A stretch of DNA of 64,000 nucleotides, taken from assembly GCA_038206235.1 (NCBI GenBank), contig JBBRBB010000023.1, positions 4,464 to 68,463 on the forward strand, in the 5' to 3' direction. Under the pieces are notes generated by a model. It had not been told where the DNA came from. It searched no databases and worked only from the letters and a program-made list of their open reading frames with translations. This DNA is from JBBRBB01 sp038206235. Its GTDB lineage: Bacteria > Bacteroidota > Bacteroidia > Chitinophagales > Chitinophagaceae. The position numbers and the translations under genes are program-made. This document shows, one piece after another, positions 1 to 9,716 of this stretch (position 1 is the stretch's first letter; each line of letters begins with the position of its first letter).

Positions 1-1248
1 GTAATTGCCTTAGGCTTTTCTTTACAGCAAACCGCTGCGCAGCCTTTTGCAATTTCATTGGGTGATCCTTCTACAGGCTCGCATCGTTTGAATCTTGGCG
101 GCAGCGTAAATTCTTTTGGTACAACCATGGGCCCCTTAATTGTAAGCATCGCACTTTTTGGTTCTGTAAAAGAAGGTGCCGGAGGGAATGCAGATATTGG
201 TTCTATCAAATCACTTTATCTTATAGTTGCGGGTGTATTTTTGCTGGCTGCGCTTATATTCATTTTTTCAAAGAGATTGCCTTCATCAAGCTTTGATGAG
301 CACGTAGAGAAAAGCAACAAAGCATTGGGTAGTTTAACGCTTATGACTCTTTTGCTATTAGGCATTACCATAATAGGTCATTTTACTGATCTTGGTAAGC
401 TTGAGCTTACAAGCGTTGCACTTATACTTGTTGCAGCTATTTTGTTTTACTCATTATATGCTGCAAAAAAAGGCAGTGGTGATGGATGGGGCGCTATGAA
501 ATATCCTCAACTCATTCTTGGCATGATAGCAATTTTTGTTTATGTAGGCGTTGAAGTTACTATACAAAGTAATATGGGCGCTTTGCTAAAGACAGATGCC
601 TTTGGTGCCTATAATGAATCGCACATCTCTCCTTTTATTTCTTTGTATTGGGGCAGCTTAATGATTGGAAGGTGGACAGGCGCTGTATCTGTTTTTAATC
701 TCACAAAGCAAACGAAACGATTGTTGACTATAGTAGTTCCCTATATAGCATTCGCCATAATATTACTGGTAAATATATTACGGGGCAACGATGTTGGTAA
801 TTTATATTATTATGTAATTTGTATAGCAGTATTAATAGCAGCCATTTTTTACGGTCAGGAAAAGCCAGCCAAAACCCTGCTTACATTAGCTGCATTAGCT
901 TCCATTGCAATGGTCATTGGCATGTTAACCACAGGTATAATTGCTACTTATGCATTTATGAGCGGCGGTTTATTTTGCTCTATGATGTGGCCATGTATTT
1001 TTTCTTTGGCTGTGGCAGGCTTAGGCAAATACACTAGTGAAGGTTCTGCATTTCTTATTATGATGATACTTGGCGGCGCCATAATCCCGCCATTACAGGG
1101 AGCCTTATCAGATAAAATGAGCATACATACTTCTTACATTGTTCCTATGATTGGATTTATGTATCTGGCATGGCATGCGATTAGAACAAGAAATGTATTA
1201 AAAGCACAGGGACTTGATTTTGATTCTCAAATTGCAGGAGGACATTAG
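1..1248 (+). CDS. Sugar MFS transporter, FucP/GluP type (5' end outside window)
   Basis: This is an inner-membrane sugar/proton symporter of the major facilitator superfamily, probably for fucose, glucose or galactose. The frame is open from base 1, so the gene starts before the window and the first transmembrane helices are missing. Residues near the left edge read LQQTAAQPFAI and then RLNLGGSVNSFGTT, which match the conserved FucP-family motif around helix 4. About eight hydrophobic helices follow, and the protein ends at IAGGH. A ROK sugar kinase starts 63 bp downstream, so uptake and phosphorylation are probably co-expressed. The TTG at position 58 is an internal codon and not the start. 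The exact substrate cannot be read from the sequence. Confidence 0.88.
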   Translation, partial: VIALGFSLQQTAAQPFAISLGDPSTGSHRLNLGGSVNSFGTTMGPLIVSIALFGSVKEGAGGNADIGSIKSLYLIVAGVFLLAALIFIFSKRLPSSSFDEHVEKSNKALGSLTLMTLLLLGITIIGHFTDLGKLELTSVALILVAAILFYSLYAAKKGSGDGWGAMKYPQLILGMIAIFVYVGVEVTIQSNMGALLKTDAFGAYNESHISPFISLYWGSLMIGRWTGAVSVFNLTKQTKRLLTIVVPYIAFAIILLVNILRGNDVGNLYYYVICIAVLIAAIFYGQEKPAKTLLTLAALASIAMVIGMLTTGIIATYAFMSGGLFCSMMWPCIFSLAVAGLGKYTSEGSAFLIMMILGGAIIPPLQGALSDKMSIHTSYIVPMIGFMYLAWHAIRTRNVLKAQGLDFDSQIAGGH

Positions 1249-1311
1249 CGTTTATAGTTTACAGTTTGTAGTTTATCGTTTACTGTTTTTCACAAACACT
1301 TTAATACTCAC

Positions 1312-2304
1312 ATGGCAAAAACCGCATCTGCTTCAACATCTGCTTCATTAGAACCTCTATCAATTGGCATTGATATAGGCGGCACGGGAACAAAGTTTGG
1401 TATTGTTGACAAGGTGGGAAATGTTTTATTCTCGAGTGAAATGTCAACACGAAAACATGAGTACATAGAAGATTTTATAAGTGAGCTTCATGCAAACTTG
1501 GAACCTCTTATTGAAAAAGCGGGTGGCATAGGAAGAATGAAGGGAATAGGTGTTGGCGCACCCAATGGAAATCATTATACAGGCACTATTGAGTATGCGC
1601 CCAATCTTGTATGGAAAGGAATTATTCCCCTGGCAAAAATGATACAGGATAAATTTAAGCTGCCAATTTCTGTAACCAATGACGCTAATGCAGCAGCCAT
1701 TGGTGAAATGATGTATGGCGCTGCTCAGGGAATGAAAGATTTTATAATGATAACATTGGGAACAGGCGTTGGCAGCGGCATTGTGGCGAATGGCAATCTC
1801 ATATATGGACATGATGGTTTTGCAGGGGAATTGGGTCATACGATAATTATTCCCGACGGACGTTTGCATGAGGGCACCGGGAAAAAAGGTTCGCTTGAAA
1901 GCTATGCCTCTGCAACCGGTGTGAGGCTTACTGCAATAGAATTACTTGAGAAAACCAACAAGAAAAGTTTGCTGCGCAACATTCCTTTTGCACAGCTTAA
2001 TTCAAAAAAAGTTTATGAGGCAGCAATACAGGGCGACGAACTTGCTAAAGAAATTTTTGAATTCACCGGAAAAATTTTGGGTATGGCATTAGCGAATGCT
2101 GTAATGTTCTCAAGTCCTGAAGCCATTATTTTATTCGGAGGATTAACAAAAGCAGGAGACTTAATTTTAAAACCAACAAGAGAGCACATGGAAGCAAACC
2201 TGATTCAGGTTTTTCAAAACAAAGTAAAAATATTAGTGAGCCATTTAAGAGAATCGGATGCAGCTATTTTAGGTGCAAGTGCGCTGGCGTGGGAGTTGCA
2301 ATAA
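1312..2304 (+). CDS. ROK-family sugar kinase (glucokinase-like) lacking the zinc cysteines
   Basis: This is a cytoplasmic ATP-dependent sugar kinase of the ROK family, 330 aa, the usual length. The phosphate-binding motif DIGGTGTK lies at residues 21-28, the catalytic Asp is in TNDANAAA (D124), and GELGH (H176) is present. The family zinc motif CxCGxxGC is replaced: the three Cys positions read E187, T189 and S194, while the glycines and the following LE are kept. The protein may therefore fold without zinc. It lies downstream of the sugar transporter, suggesting that it phosphorylates the imported hexose, which is an inference. The 63-bp gap contains simple repeat words (gtttacagtttgtag). 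A glucokinase role is most likely; another hexose or N-acetylhexosamine is possible. Confidence 0.85.
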   Translation: MAKTASASTSASLEPLSIGIDIGGTGTKFGIVDKVGNVLFSSEMSTRKHEYIEDFISELHANLEPLIEKAGGIGRMKGIGVGAPNGNHYTGTIEYAPNLVWKGIIPLAKMIQDKFKLPISVTNDANAAAIGEMMYGAAQGMKDFIMITLGTGVGSGIVANGNLIYGHDGFAGELGHTIIIPDGRLHEGTGKKGSLESYASATGVRLTAIELLEKTNKKSLLRNIPFAQLNSKKVYEAAIQGDELAKEIFEFTGKILGMALANAVMFSSPEAIILFGGLTKAGDLILKPTREHMEANLIQVFQNKVKILVSHLRESDAAILGASALAWELQ

Positions 2305-2393
2305 AGAAAGGTTTTAATGGAGAATGAAGAGTAGACATTTGAATTTCGCAAGTGTTTTAACTTGAGCAAAAATAAATCTTTTTAAGGGGCAAT

Positions 2394-2424
2394 TTGTTTT
2401 CTCAACTATTTTATGTAAGCTTTG
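2394..2424 (+). promoter_or_regulatory. Candidate Bacteroidota promoter for the hydrolase gene
   Basis: TTG at 2394-2396 is followed by exactly 20 bp and AAGCTTTG, close to the -7 consensus TAnnTTTG. It ends 30 bp before the predicted ATG at 2455. AT-rich chance matches are possible. Confidence 0.4.
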
Positions 2425-2454
2425 CCTATTAAATCTCCCCCATAATTTACTGCA

Positions 2455-3741
2455 ATGAAACCTCTTTCTCGTTTATATTATTTCTTAACGACCACGAATA
2501 AATTTATACCCCTTTTTATTTTATTTACTTTCATCACTACATTTTCAAATGCACAAATACCATTTGCATGTGACAGCAATTACTTATGCAGACTCCTGTT
2601 CTCAATACTCTTACGCTTTAAAGTTTAAAGCATATTTTCCAAAGAATACTGCATACACACATTACAGCACCTGCCCTTTGCCATGGATTGGAATATGGCA
2701 TCCGGGTGGTTATTCTGATTGCTCTACAATAGATAATGAGGATAATAAATGGATAAAGCTTATCTGCAGAGAATTTGCAAAAAGAGGAATAATTGCTGTG
2801 AATTTTGAATATAGGGAAGGGCAAGTTTTATTACCAAATGGATTCGACCCTTTAACCCATAAAACAGTTTACTTTCAATTAGGTGTTTACCGTGCGAGGC
2901 AGGATGTGGATGGCGGTTTAAGAAGCTTTATAAAAATGTACTATGATGGAGTTTTTGGCACTGCATTTCGCATTGATACTTCTAAAATGTTTTTAGGCGG
3001 CGGCAGCGCCGGCGGGGGCGCAGTATTAAATTATACCTATTTACAAAAACAGGATATGGCAGATGAAATATCCCCGGATATCCATGCTCATCTTGGAAGC
3101 GTAAAAGCAGACTATTATTATGCTGATACCACATACCCAATTCCAAGAGTGAAAGGTTGTTTTATCATGTGGGCAGATTTTCCTATGCCCGGTACAAAGA
3201 CCACTGACACAGCCGTTGCTAATTTTTTTGCAAGAAATAATTACATTGCCCCATATATTGGTTTCCAGGGGTTGAAAGACCCTGTAGTAATTGATAGTAA
3301 CAGGTATGAAGATTTTCCAAAAAGAGATTCTATAGACAATATTCGCGGCACTTATGATACTACCAGTTTTTGTCTTGATAGTGGCGGCATTTGTACTTTA
3401 CATCATACCACAGTTCTAAATTCACATGACTTGCGTATGATAGGTCCCGAAACTCTTTACGCATTAATACAAAATAAAGGTAAGAAAGCAGTAGTTTGCA
3501 TAGACTCAACAATGCGGCACGGACTTGATGATGATGGGGCAAATTTTAAAAGCAATTTTGGAATACCATTGCCAACAACACAAAAGAAAGTACAAATTTA
3601 CATGGTACAGCGAGCCGCCTGTTTATGCAATGTATAATTACGAATTCTGCTATAAACGGTCCTACTAAATTCAGAGATTGTGAGGATTACAGACATAGCT
3701 GCGAACCTTCGGGTACTGATAATAATAATTGCCCGCAATAA
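2455..3741 (+). pseudogene. Secreted alpha/beta hydrolase with two frame breaks
   Basis: The central open frame (2549-3637) encodes an alpha/beta-hydrolase core. HPGG looks like the oxyanion-hole motif, GGSAGGG is the nucleophile elbow, and RHGLDDDG near the end supplies a likely catalytic His. A convincing signal peptide is encoded in another frame from ATG 2455 (MKPLSRLYYFL, hydrophobic core, then SNAQIPFACDSNYL). That frame stops soon after about 2600, so a frame change is needed around 2575-2605. At the other end the core frame runs MVQRAA and stops at 3637. The original frame reads on as RLFMQCIITNSAINGPTKF, DCEDYRHSC and finally NNNCPQ before TAA at 3739, so a second change lies near 3612-3620. 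The two shifts cancel. Either the gene is decaying or two indel errors are present. A shorter functional ORF from 2549 would have no signal peptide. Confidence 0.7.
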
Positions 3742-3795
3742 TGATAAACTCTATAATTTATGTATCAATTTTTTTTATAAATAAAATCTCATTAT

Positions 3796-5583
3796 ATGAA
3801 ACACATTACTCTTCTCTCTTTTTTTTACCTCCTGCTTGTTTTAAATTCCGCTGCACAGCAAAATATAAATTCAAAAGCCCAGCCGGGAACATTAGATTCA
3901 ACTTTTGGAAATAATGGAATAGCAATAACTACTTATTCTGAAGGTTATACCCGCTTTATTAAGGAGGTCATCCAAAATGATGGAAAAATTTTGGTGCTGG
4001 GATTTTTAAACGCCGGTGGTTGGGGAGATATACTTATAAGATATCTGCCTGATGGTAATATAGACTCTTCTTTTGGAGAAAATGGACGTGCAATTGTGGG
4101 TAGCAATGGTCAGAATGACTTAAAAATACAATCCGATGATAAGATAGTAGTAGTTGGAGGTATTTATCATATTACCTTATTTCGTTTTCTTACCAACGGT
4201 CAACCTGATTCTTCATTCGGCACGAATGGCATGACTATAAGTAATTTTGGTGGTTTTGGAGATTTTGCCACAGCTGTAGCTATTCAACCTGATGATAAAA
4301 TTGTAATTACAGGCAATTATGCTGCTACTCAAATATCTGGTAATAGTGCATTTGTTGCCCGTTACAATACCGATGGTAGCCTCGATGAAACTTTTGGTGA
4401 AACGGGAAAAACAATAATTAGCTCAGAATTATCAGATGTCCATAGTATTGCATTACACAAAGATGGTAAAATTGTAATAGGTGGAAATAATGGGTTGGGC
4501 AATGCTTCAGCCGAGCAATTTTTTCTTGCCTGCTTTAATCCGGATGGGCAATTAGATGAAACATTTGGAAATGCCGGAATTGTATTCACTGATTTTGATA
4601 ACAATGGTGAATTTATTCAAAGCATAGCCTTGCAACCTGATGGCAAAATTATAGCAGCAGGTGCAGGCAATGCGTTTGGTAATGGACTGCAATCTTACAT
4701 GGCTGTTGCCCGCTATAATACAGATGGCACACTTGATGAAACATTTGTAAATAATGGAAAAGCAAAAATAATATTTAGTGCTCCGTCGCAGGCAAATAGT
4801 GTAGCATTACAACAAAACGGTAAAATAGTAATTGCAGGCTGGTCATCAAATAATGACGGAAATTTTGCAGTTGCACGTCTTTTAAATAATGGTGTTTTAG
4901 ATTCTTCTTTTGCAATCAACGGTGAAACCATTCTTGATTTAGGCGCATTGAATGAACAATATCTATCCGTTGCCATTCAAAATGACGGAAAAATAGTTGC
5001 AGGCGGTGAGCAGGCTGCTAATTTAATACTTGCCCGCTACTATGGCGACCCTGTTCACCAATCCTTAATCACCCGCATAAAAAGATGGATAAGAAATCAT
5101 ATTCTGCACTTCCAGGATATGCAGCCAAGCAAAACTGCTTATTATGTAATTGAGAGGAGCAGTAACAGCACAAGCAACTTTAAAGAAATTGCAAGAGTAA
5201 GTTCTAACAACAGAATACAGGATTATAGTTATGCTGATAACACTTTTTCAGCGGGAATTAACTATTATCGTATTAAAGCTGTAGATAATAATGGCGGCGT
5301 TACTTATTCAGATATAATCAGTGAAACAGATAACAATGCTTCGGCTTCTTCATTTAGCATCTATCCTAATCCTGTAAAAGATGTGTTGCATGTAAGTGGC
5401 TTAAATGCAACGGTGAATTATGAATTAAGAATTATGAATGCGAATAGTAATGTAATGCGTAAAACATCAGTTCAAAATGCTTCTGTTTATAACTGGAATT
5501 TGAACGGCCTAAAAGCAGGCGTGTATTATTTGAATATTCAATCAAAAGAAAAAAATGAAACACACAGGTTTGTGAAGGAGTAA
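3796..5583 (+). CDS. Delta-60 repeat surface protein with T9SS type A sorting domain
   Basis: This is a secreted 595-aa protein. The N-terminal signal peptide (MKHITLLSFFYLLLV to AAQ) is followed over residues about 30-420 by about seven delta-60 repeats (DUF5122 type). They are recognised by alternating DGKIVIGG-like strands and DGxLDxTFGxxG turns, a predicted beta-propeller. A linker (ITRIKRWIRNH) and a fibronectin-like segment (YYVIERSSN to NYYRIKAVDNNGG) come next. The last 75 residues (FSIYPNPVKDVLHV to KAGVYYLNIQS) form a typical T9SS type A domain, so the protein is probably exported across the outer membrane and attached to the surface or released. No enzymatic motif was seen. It stands alone between the broken hydrolase and the next gene. 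Confidence 0.88.
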   Translation: MKHITLLSFFYLLLVLNSAAQQNINSKAQPGTLDSTFGNNGIAITTYSEGYTRFIKEVIQNDGKILVLGFLNAGGWGDILIRYLPDGNIDSSFGENGRAIVGSNGQNDLKIQSDDKIVVVGGIYHITLFRFLTNGQPDSSFGTNGMTISNFGGFGDFATAVAIQPDDKIVITGNYAATQISGNSAFVARYNTDGSLDETFGETGKTIISSELSDVHSIALHKDGKIVIGGNNGLGNASAEQFFLACFNPDGQLDETFGNAGIVFTDFDNNGEFIQSIALQPDGKIIAAGAGNAFGNGLQSYMAVARYNTDGTLDETFVNNGKAKIIFSAPSQANSVALQQNGKIVIAGWSSNNDGNFAVARLLNNGVLDSSFAINGETILDLGALNEQYLSVAIQNDGKIVAGGEQAANLILARYYGDPVHQSLITRIKRWIRNHILHFQDMQPSKTAYYVIERSSNSTSNFKEIARVSSNNRIQDYSYADNTFSAGINYYRIKAVDNNGGVTYSDIISETDNNASASSFSIYPNPVKDVLHVSGLNATVNYELRIMNANSNVMRKTSVQNASVYNWNLNGLKAGVYYLNIQSKEKNETHRFVKE

Positions 5584-5682
5584 AGGGTTAATGAAGAATT
5601 GATAATGGATATGGAGAATGAAAGTCAAAACCTTAACGCTTTTTTTAAGTACATATAAACACGGTAAGGTTAGATTTGCAAC

Positions 5683-6954
5683 ATGAAGTCGGCATTACTT
5701 ATTTCAATTTTTTTTATTTCTTCAATACATATTTTTTCGCAGGATATTACAGGAATTTGGCGCGGTCAGTTTTATTCGGGCTATGGATTTTTCCAGGAGC
5801 AATATAAATATGAAGTGCAAATAAATCAATTAACAAATAAATCTTTGCAGGGTGTAACTTATTCTTACAGAACAACGGTATTTTACGGTAAGGCAACTCT
5901 CACAGGCATTTATTTTTCCGAAACAAAAACCATTCAGTTTAAAGAAGTAAAATTGGTAGAATTAAAAATTGCCGATTACAGCGAACCCTGTTTAATGGAG
6001 TGTACACTTGAATATTCTAAAACAGATGGAACAGAATATTTAAAAGGAACGTTTACCAGCATTAATGCAAACACAAAAAAAAATTGCGGAGGCGGAACTG
6101 TTTATCTTGAGCGTGTGGCTGAATCTGATTTTGAAAAAGAAGATTTTTTAACTGATAAAAAGCCAGACCCTAAATTTAAAATTCCGGATGCAAATAAAAA
6201 TTCTGCTGCACCGAAAATTACAAATGCCGCTGCAAAAAATAAGGAGAATATAAAACGGCTGCAAACTGTTTTAGGTGTTGCTCCGGATGGCATTGCAGGC
6301 CCTAAAACAATTGGCGCATTAAAATCGAAAGTCCCGGGTTTTACGGGTTCTCTCAATCCGAATGATTCTGTTCAAATAAATAAATTAATAGCGCAAATAA
6401 AAAAGAGCAATACAAACACAACCACAAAAAAACCTGTAACGCCGCCCACGGTAAAAAAGAAAATTTCGCCGCCGCCGGTTACAAAAAAAACAACAATTAT
6501 AACAGGAAAAGATTCGGTGGTAACAATCACTGAGGCAAAGCCATCAATACCTAACGCAGCAACAAAAAATATTCCTCAAAAGCAAATACCGGTACCTGAT
6601 GTAATTAAGAGCCGGGAAAACAGTTTGGTAAAAACAATTACTACTAATACGCCGGATATAAGAATTCAGTTGTACGACAATGGGCAGATTGATGGAGATA
6701 CCATTACAGTATATCACAATAATGAAGTTATTGCATACAAAAAACGCTTAACAGGTGATCCAATTACCATAAACATACAGGCAGATGAAATTCATACGCA
6801 TCATGAATTTGTGATGGTAGCTGATAATCTTGGCTCTATTCCACCCAACACTGCTTTAATGGTAATTTTTGCAGGAGGCAAGCGTTATGAGCTTTTTATT
6901 TCATCAGACAATAAAAAAAATGCGAAAGTGATAATCAATTATCAGCCTGGGTGA
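5683..6954 (+). CDS. Secreted protein with peptidoglycan-binding domain
   Basis: This 423-aa protein has a signal peptide (MKSALLISIFFISSIHIFSQ). The N-terminal region (about 20-150) starts DITGIWRGQFY and looks like a small beta-barrel or lipocalin-like sheet; I cannot name it firmly. Residues about 185-225 (NIKRLQTVLGVAPDGIAGPKTIGAL) match the PGBD1 peptidoglycan-binding fold. A Lys/Pro/Thr-rich stretch (about 235-320) would be a flexible linker in the periplasm. The C-terminal part (IRIQLYDNGQIDGDTITVYHN onward) is a beta-rich domain common in Bacteroidota envelope proteins. The layout suggests an envelope protein tethered to the cell wall, which is an inference. No catalytic residues were recognised. 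Confidence 0.75.
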   Translation: MKSALLISIFFISSIHIFSQDITGIWRGQFYSGYGFFQEQYKYEVQINQLTNKSLQGVTYSYRTTVFYGKATLTGIYFSETKTIQFKEVKLVELKIADYSEPCLMECTLEYSKTDGTEYLKGTFTSINANTKKNCGGGTVYLERVAESDFEKEDFLTDKKPDPKFKIPDANKNSAAPKITNAAAKNKENIKRLQTVLGVAPDGIAGPKTIGALKSKVPGFTGSLNPNDSVQINKLIAQIKKSNTNTTTKKPVTPPTVKKKISPPPVTKKTTIITGKDSVVTITEAKPSIPNAATKNIPQKQIPVPDVIKSRENSLVKTITTNTPDIRIQLYDNGQIDGDTITVYHNNEVIAYKKRLTGDPITINIQADEIHTHHEFVMVADNLGSIPPNTALMVIFAGGKRYELFISSDNKKNAKVIINYQPG

Positions 6955-6990
6955 AAGGTTGATTGGTGATAAAGTTGAAAGGTTAATATG

Positions 6991-7024
6991 AAAAAAGCCC
7001 GCATGTAACTGCAGGGCTTTTTAC
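6991..7024. terminator. Bidirectional intrinsic terminator between convergent genes
   Basis: The stem AAAAAGCCC / GGGCTTTTT extends by GCA/TGC around a small loop. A-rich and T-rich flanks let it work on both strands, ending the plus-strand gene at 6954 and the minus-strand gene at 7054. Confidence 0.8.
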
Positions 7025-7053
7025 TTTTTACTTTTGATTTACCGTTTGCCTCA

Positions 7054-9390
7054 TTACCTGTTGATAATAACTTTCTGCGTTACCATATTATTCATGTTTC
7101 CAATCTGCAGATAATAAATGCCTGGTTTAATGTGGCTAACATTTACCTGCATTGAATTAAGAGATTGAACATTTACATTAGAAACATTCCAGAATACACG
7201 CCCCTGTGCATCTTTTAGCCATGCTGAAACCATCTCATTATTCTTTGTATCTATTTGAATGTGAAATTGTGTGCTGGCAGGGTTTGGAGAAACTGATATG
7301 CGATTACTTGCAAACGATGCTGCTGTTGTAAACATATCAATAGGAGTGTAAGCGCTCAATACAAAGTTGCTGATTGTATCTGTTCCTACGCCTACTGCTA
7401 CACGCCACTGGTATGTAGTGTTTGGCGTAAGACCTGTTAATCGCAGGCTGTCTTTATTTCCAAGAACAATTACAGATGTCCATGGTGTTGTGCCATTTAC
7501 ACGGTACTGAACCAAATAGCCATTAGCGCAATCTACTTTGCTATAAGCAACTGTTGCTCTCGTTGAAGTGATGTTTCTTTCAGAAGTGTTAGTAGTTGCC
7601 GGTGGCAGCAGGCTTACTGTGTTGCTTGTTCCGAAAGCAGTTCCTGTTGCCCCATCACCATAAGCTGTTGCATAATATTTACCCGGAGGAAGATTGCTTG
7701 CGGTAACACCGCCTGTTTGATTAGTAACATATGTGTTATACAAAGTGCCGAAGCGGTAAAGCCGAACAGTGTACGGAGGTTTGCTTCCACCGCCCTGCAT
7801 TTGCAACTGACCGCTTGTGCAGCCGCCGTTTGTAGCCTGCGTAATAGTTATGTTGGCAATGTTTACCTGGGTGAATGTATTACTGATTGAATATGCGCTA
7901 AAATGACTGTTATAATAAGTAAACACTCTTATATAATAATAACCCTGTGTAAGATTGATTAAATCAATATTACCGCTCGTTGTAGTAAAATATTGGCTGA
8001 AGATAGGCGCTGCAGCGGTATCCCTATAAACCTGGAACCAGGTGGGGGGCGTACTTCCATCACTTTTCCATGCTTCCTGGTTAAATACCAAAGTCATATT
8101 TCCTGTTCCGGTATAATTTATTTTCCATGTATCTACAGAATCCTTTGCATTGTTATAATAAAAGTTTACATGACCTGTTACAGTGCCATTTGCAGGAATG
8201 GTTTTAGCCTGAGAGTAAAATTTGTTAGGTTCCGTATCATTGGCATAACTATAGGTTGTAAGGGTATTACTTAAAGTATAGGGTGCAAATTCAGAAGTAT
8301 AATAAGTATTTACTCTTATATAATAAGTTCCCGCCTGCAATCCATCGGTATTGAATGTAACAGTTAATGCGCTGTATTGAGCATTTAACTGTGTAACCCC
8401 ATCATTATCATAAAGGTAAGCCCACACATTTTGACCGTTATGTGAAGTGATGGTTAGGCTTATCATGCCATCTTGTGTCGTGGTAAGCTTATACCAGTCG
8501 GCACCATCTTTTAAAAGATTATAATAATAATTGATGTGCCCTGTGGTGCTGCTGTTCTGCGCCAGTGTTACAGCCTGTGCCTTTGTATCATTAGGCTCAG
8601 CATCGTTAGGCTGCGCAGGAACAAATAAACTATCTGCCAGCGTATATGGCGCAAATTCTGAAGAATAATAAGTATTTACCCTTATATAATATGTACCTGC
8701 AGCTAAACCATCTTGATTTACTACAACAGCTGAACCTGCAGTGTACCCGCTTGCAAGAAGTGTAGTACCATCATTATCATACAGGTAAGCCCATACGTTT
8801 TGCCCATTAGCTGAGGTCATTGTAAGGCGGAGGCGGCCATCTGCATTTGTGGTGACCTTATACCAATCCAATGTATCTTTTGCGTTATTATAGTAATAAT
8901 TAATGTGCCCTGTTTTCGATCCATTCAATGGCAATACTTTTGCAAGGCTTTTTGTACCGTTGGGTTCGGCGTCATTCGCTTGAGCAGGCGGCACAAGGGC
9001 ATTTGAGATATTATAGCTTGATGTGTCTGAGCCGTAATAACACACTACTTTAACGTAATAAGTTCCTGCTGCTAAGCCATCGGTACTTAATGTATAAATA
9101 TTATTGGTGTATTGAGCGTTAAGCTGAGTAGTACCATTATTATCATATAAATAAACCCAGGTGGGTGCACCGGTTATACCGCTCAGGGTAATATCTAACC
9201 TGCCATCGCCGGTTGTGGTTACCTTCCACCAGTCCTGATCGCCTGCAGGATTAATTTTGCCGTTATTACTACCGTTTAAGGCGAGTGTGTTAGCTTGCGC
9301 CTTTGTATCGTTTGGTTCGCTTTCATTAGCAAAGGTTACTTGCCATACCAAACACAACAAAGTAAGTAAAACAGGGTACTTAAGTTTCAT
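7054..9390 (-). CDS. T9SS surface protein with four PPC-like repeats
   Basis: The start is placed at 9390 (MKLKYPVLLTLLCLVWQ), which gives a clean signal peptide ending FANES; the open frame extends 47 codons upstream without meaning. The mature protein (778 aa in all) contains four repeats of about 120 residues. Each opens with a EPNDTKAQA-type motif and includes DWYKVTT, AYLYDNDGTT and GLAAGTYYIRV, typical of bacterial pre-peptidase C-terminal (PPC) domains. A carbohydrate-binding or shielding beta-sandwich is likely. A fibronectin type III-like domain (TSTRATVAYSKVDC to YQWRVAVGV) and a T9SS type A domain (ISVSPNPASTQF to KPGIYYLQIG) follow. The C-terminal domain closely matches that of the next gene (9717-10772). 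Transcription is predicted from the operator-promoter at 9581-9629. Confidence 0.87.
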   Translation of the reverse strand: MKLKYPVLLTLLCLVWQVTFANESEPNDTKAQANTLALNGSNNGKINPAGDQDWWKVTTTGDGRLDITLSGITGAPTWVYLYDNNGTTQLNAQYTNNIYTLSTDGLAAGTYYVKVVCYYGSDTSSYNISNALVPPAQANDAEPNGTKSLAKVLPLNGSKTGHINYYYNNAKDTLDWYKVTTNADGRLRLTMTSANGQNVWAYLYDNDGTTLLASGYTAGSAVVVNQDGLAAGTYYIRVNTYYSSEFAPYTLADSLFVPAQPNDAEPNDTKAQAVTLAQNSSTTGHINYYYNLLKDGADWYKLTTTQDGMISLTITSHNGQNVWAYLYDNDGVTQLNAQYSALTVTFNTDGLQAGTYYIRVNTYYTSEFAPYTLSNTLTTYSYANDTEPNKFYSQAKTIPANGTVTGHVNFYYNNAKDSVDTWKINYTGTGNMTLVFNQEAWKSDGSTPPTWFQVYRDTAAAPIFSQYFTTTSGNIDLINLTQGYYYIRVFTYYNSHFSAYSISNTFTQVNIANITITQATNGGCTSGQLQMQGGGSKPPYTVRLYRFGTLYNTYVTNQTGGVTASNLPPGKYYATAYGDGATGTAFGTSNTVSLLPPATTNTSERNITSTRATVAYSKVDCANGYLVQYRVNGTTPWTSVIVLGNKDSLRLTGLTPNTTYQWRVAVGVGTDTISNFVLSAYTPIDMFTTAASFASNRISVSPNPASTQFHIQIDTKNNEMVSAWLKDAQGRVFWNVSNVNVQSLNSMQVNVSHIKPGIYYLQIGNMNNMVTQKVIINR

Positions 9391-9580
9391 GATTTTTTGT
9401 TTTAAATTGAAAAAATTTACGAATTTCCAGAATAAAAGATTAAAAACTATTTGGGGGGATTTGTAAACATATATAACGCTACGCAAATTGTCAAGTATTC
9501 TATAAAATTTTCTTTTTATTTGCCTAACCAAAATTCATCTGCAAACTTCTTCTTGCACGGTATTTATGCATATAGCAATT
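9391..9580 (-). other. Long untranslated leader of the PPC-repeat gene
   Basis: About 185 nt lie between the predicted start site near 9574 and the ATG at 9390. The stretch is AT-rich with a run of six C on the minus strand (9453-9458 in plus coordinates, ggggg). No small gene was seen in it. The related gene at 10772 has a leader of only about 85 nt. Confidence 0.4.
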
Positions 9581-9629
9581 CAAAATTGTAGTATTCTGTT
9601 CCTTAAAACAATAACTCATATGCGTTATT
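9581..9629 (-). promoter_or_regulatory. Operator-promoter module A, upstream of the PPC-repeat gene
   Basis: On the minus strand, a 20-bp palindrome (9629-9610; half-sites AATAAC and GTTATT around CATATG) runs directly into TTG. Exactly 20 bp later comes CAATTTTG (9588-9581), a match to the -7 box except for its first base. It has the same 49-bp architecture as modules B, C and D. Confidence 0.75.
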
Positions 9630-9663
9630 TTTAATAATAATTTCATTCAACGCTTTTTTTTAA

Positions 9664-9702
9664 AATAAAGCCTTGCGCTTTTCCAAGCAGCAAGGCTTTA
9701 TT
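9664..9702 (-). terminator. Intrinsic terminator of the gene at 9717-10772
   Basis: A perfect 13-bp stem AATAAAGCCTTGC / GCAAGGCTTTATT encloses a 13-nt loop and is followed on the minus strand by a T-rich tract. Confidence 0.8.
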
Positions 9703-9716
9703 TTTTGCATGAAAAA

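Noticed and set aside
3600..3668. A third-frame reading (WYSEPPVYAMYNYEFCYKR) at the hydrolase 3' end
   Set aside because: The frame 1 reading continues the MVQRAA motif better and gives a longer cysteine-containing tail, so the third frame is taken as chance.
9391..9531. Upstream extension of the PPC-repeat gene by 47 codons
   Set aside because: It has no coding character and would bury the signal peptide; the ATG at 9390 gives a clean signal sequence.
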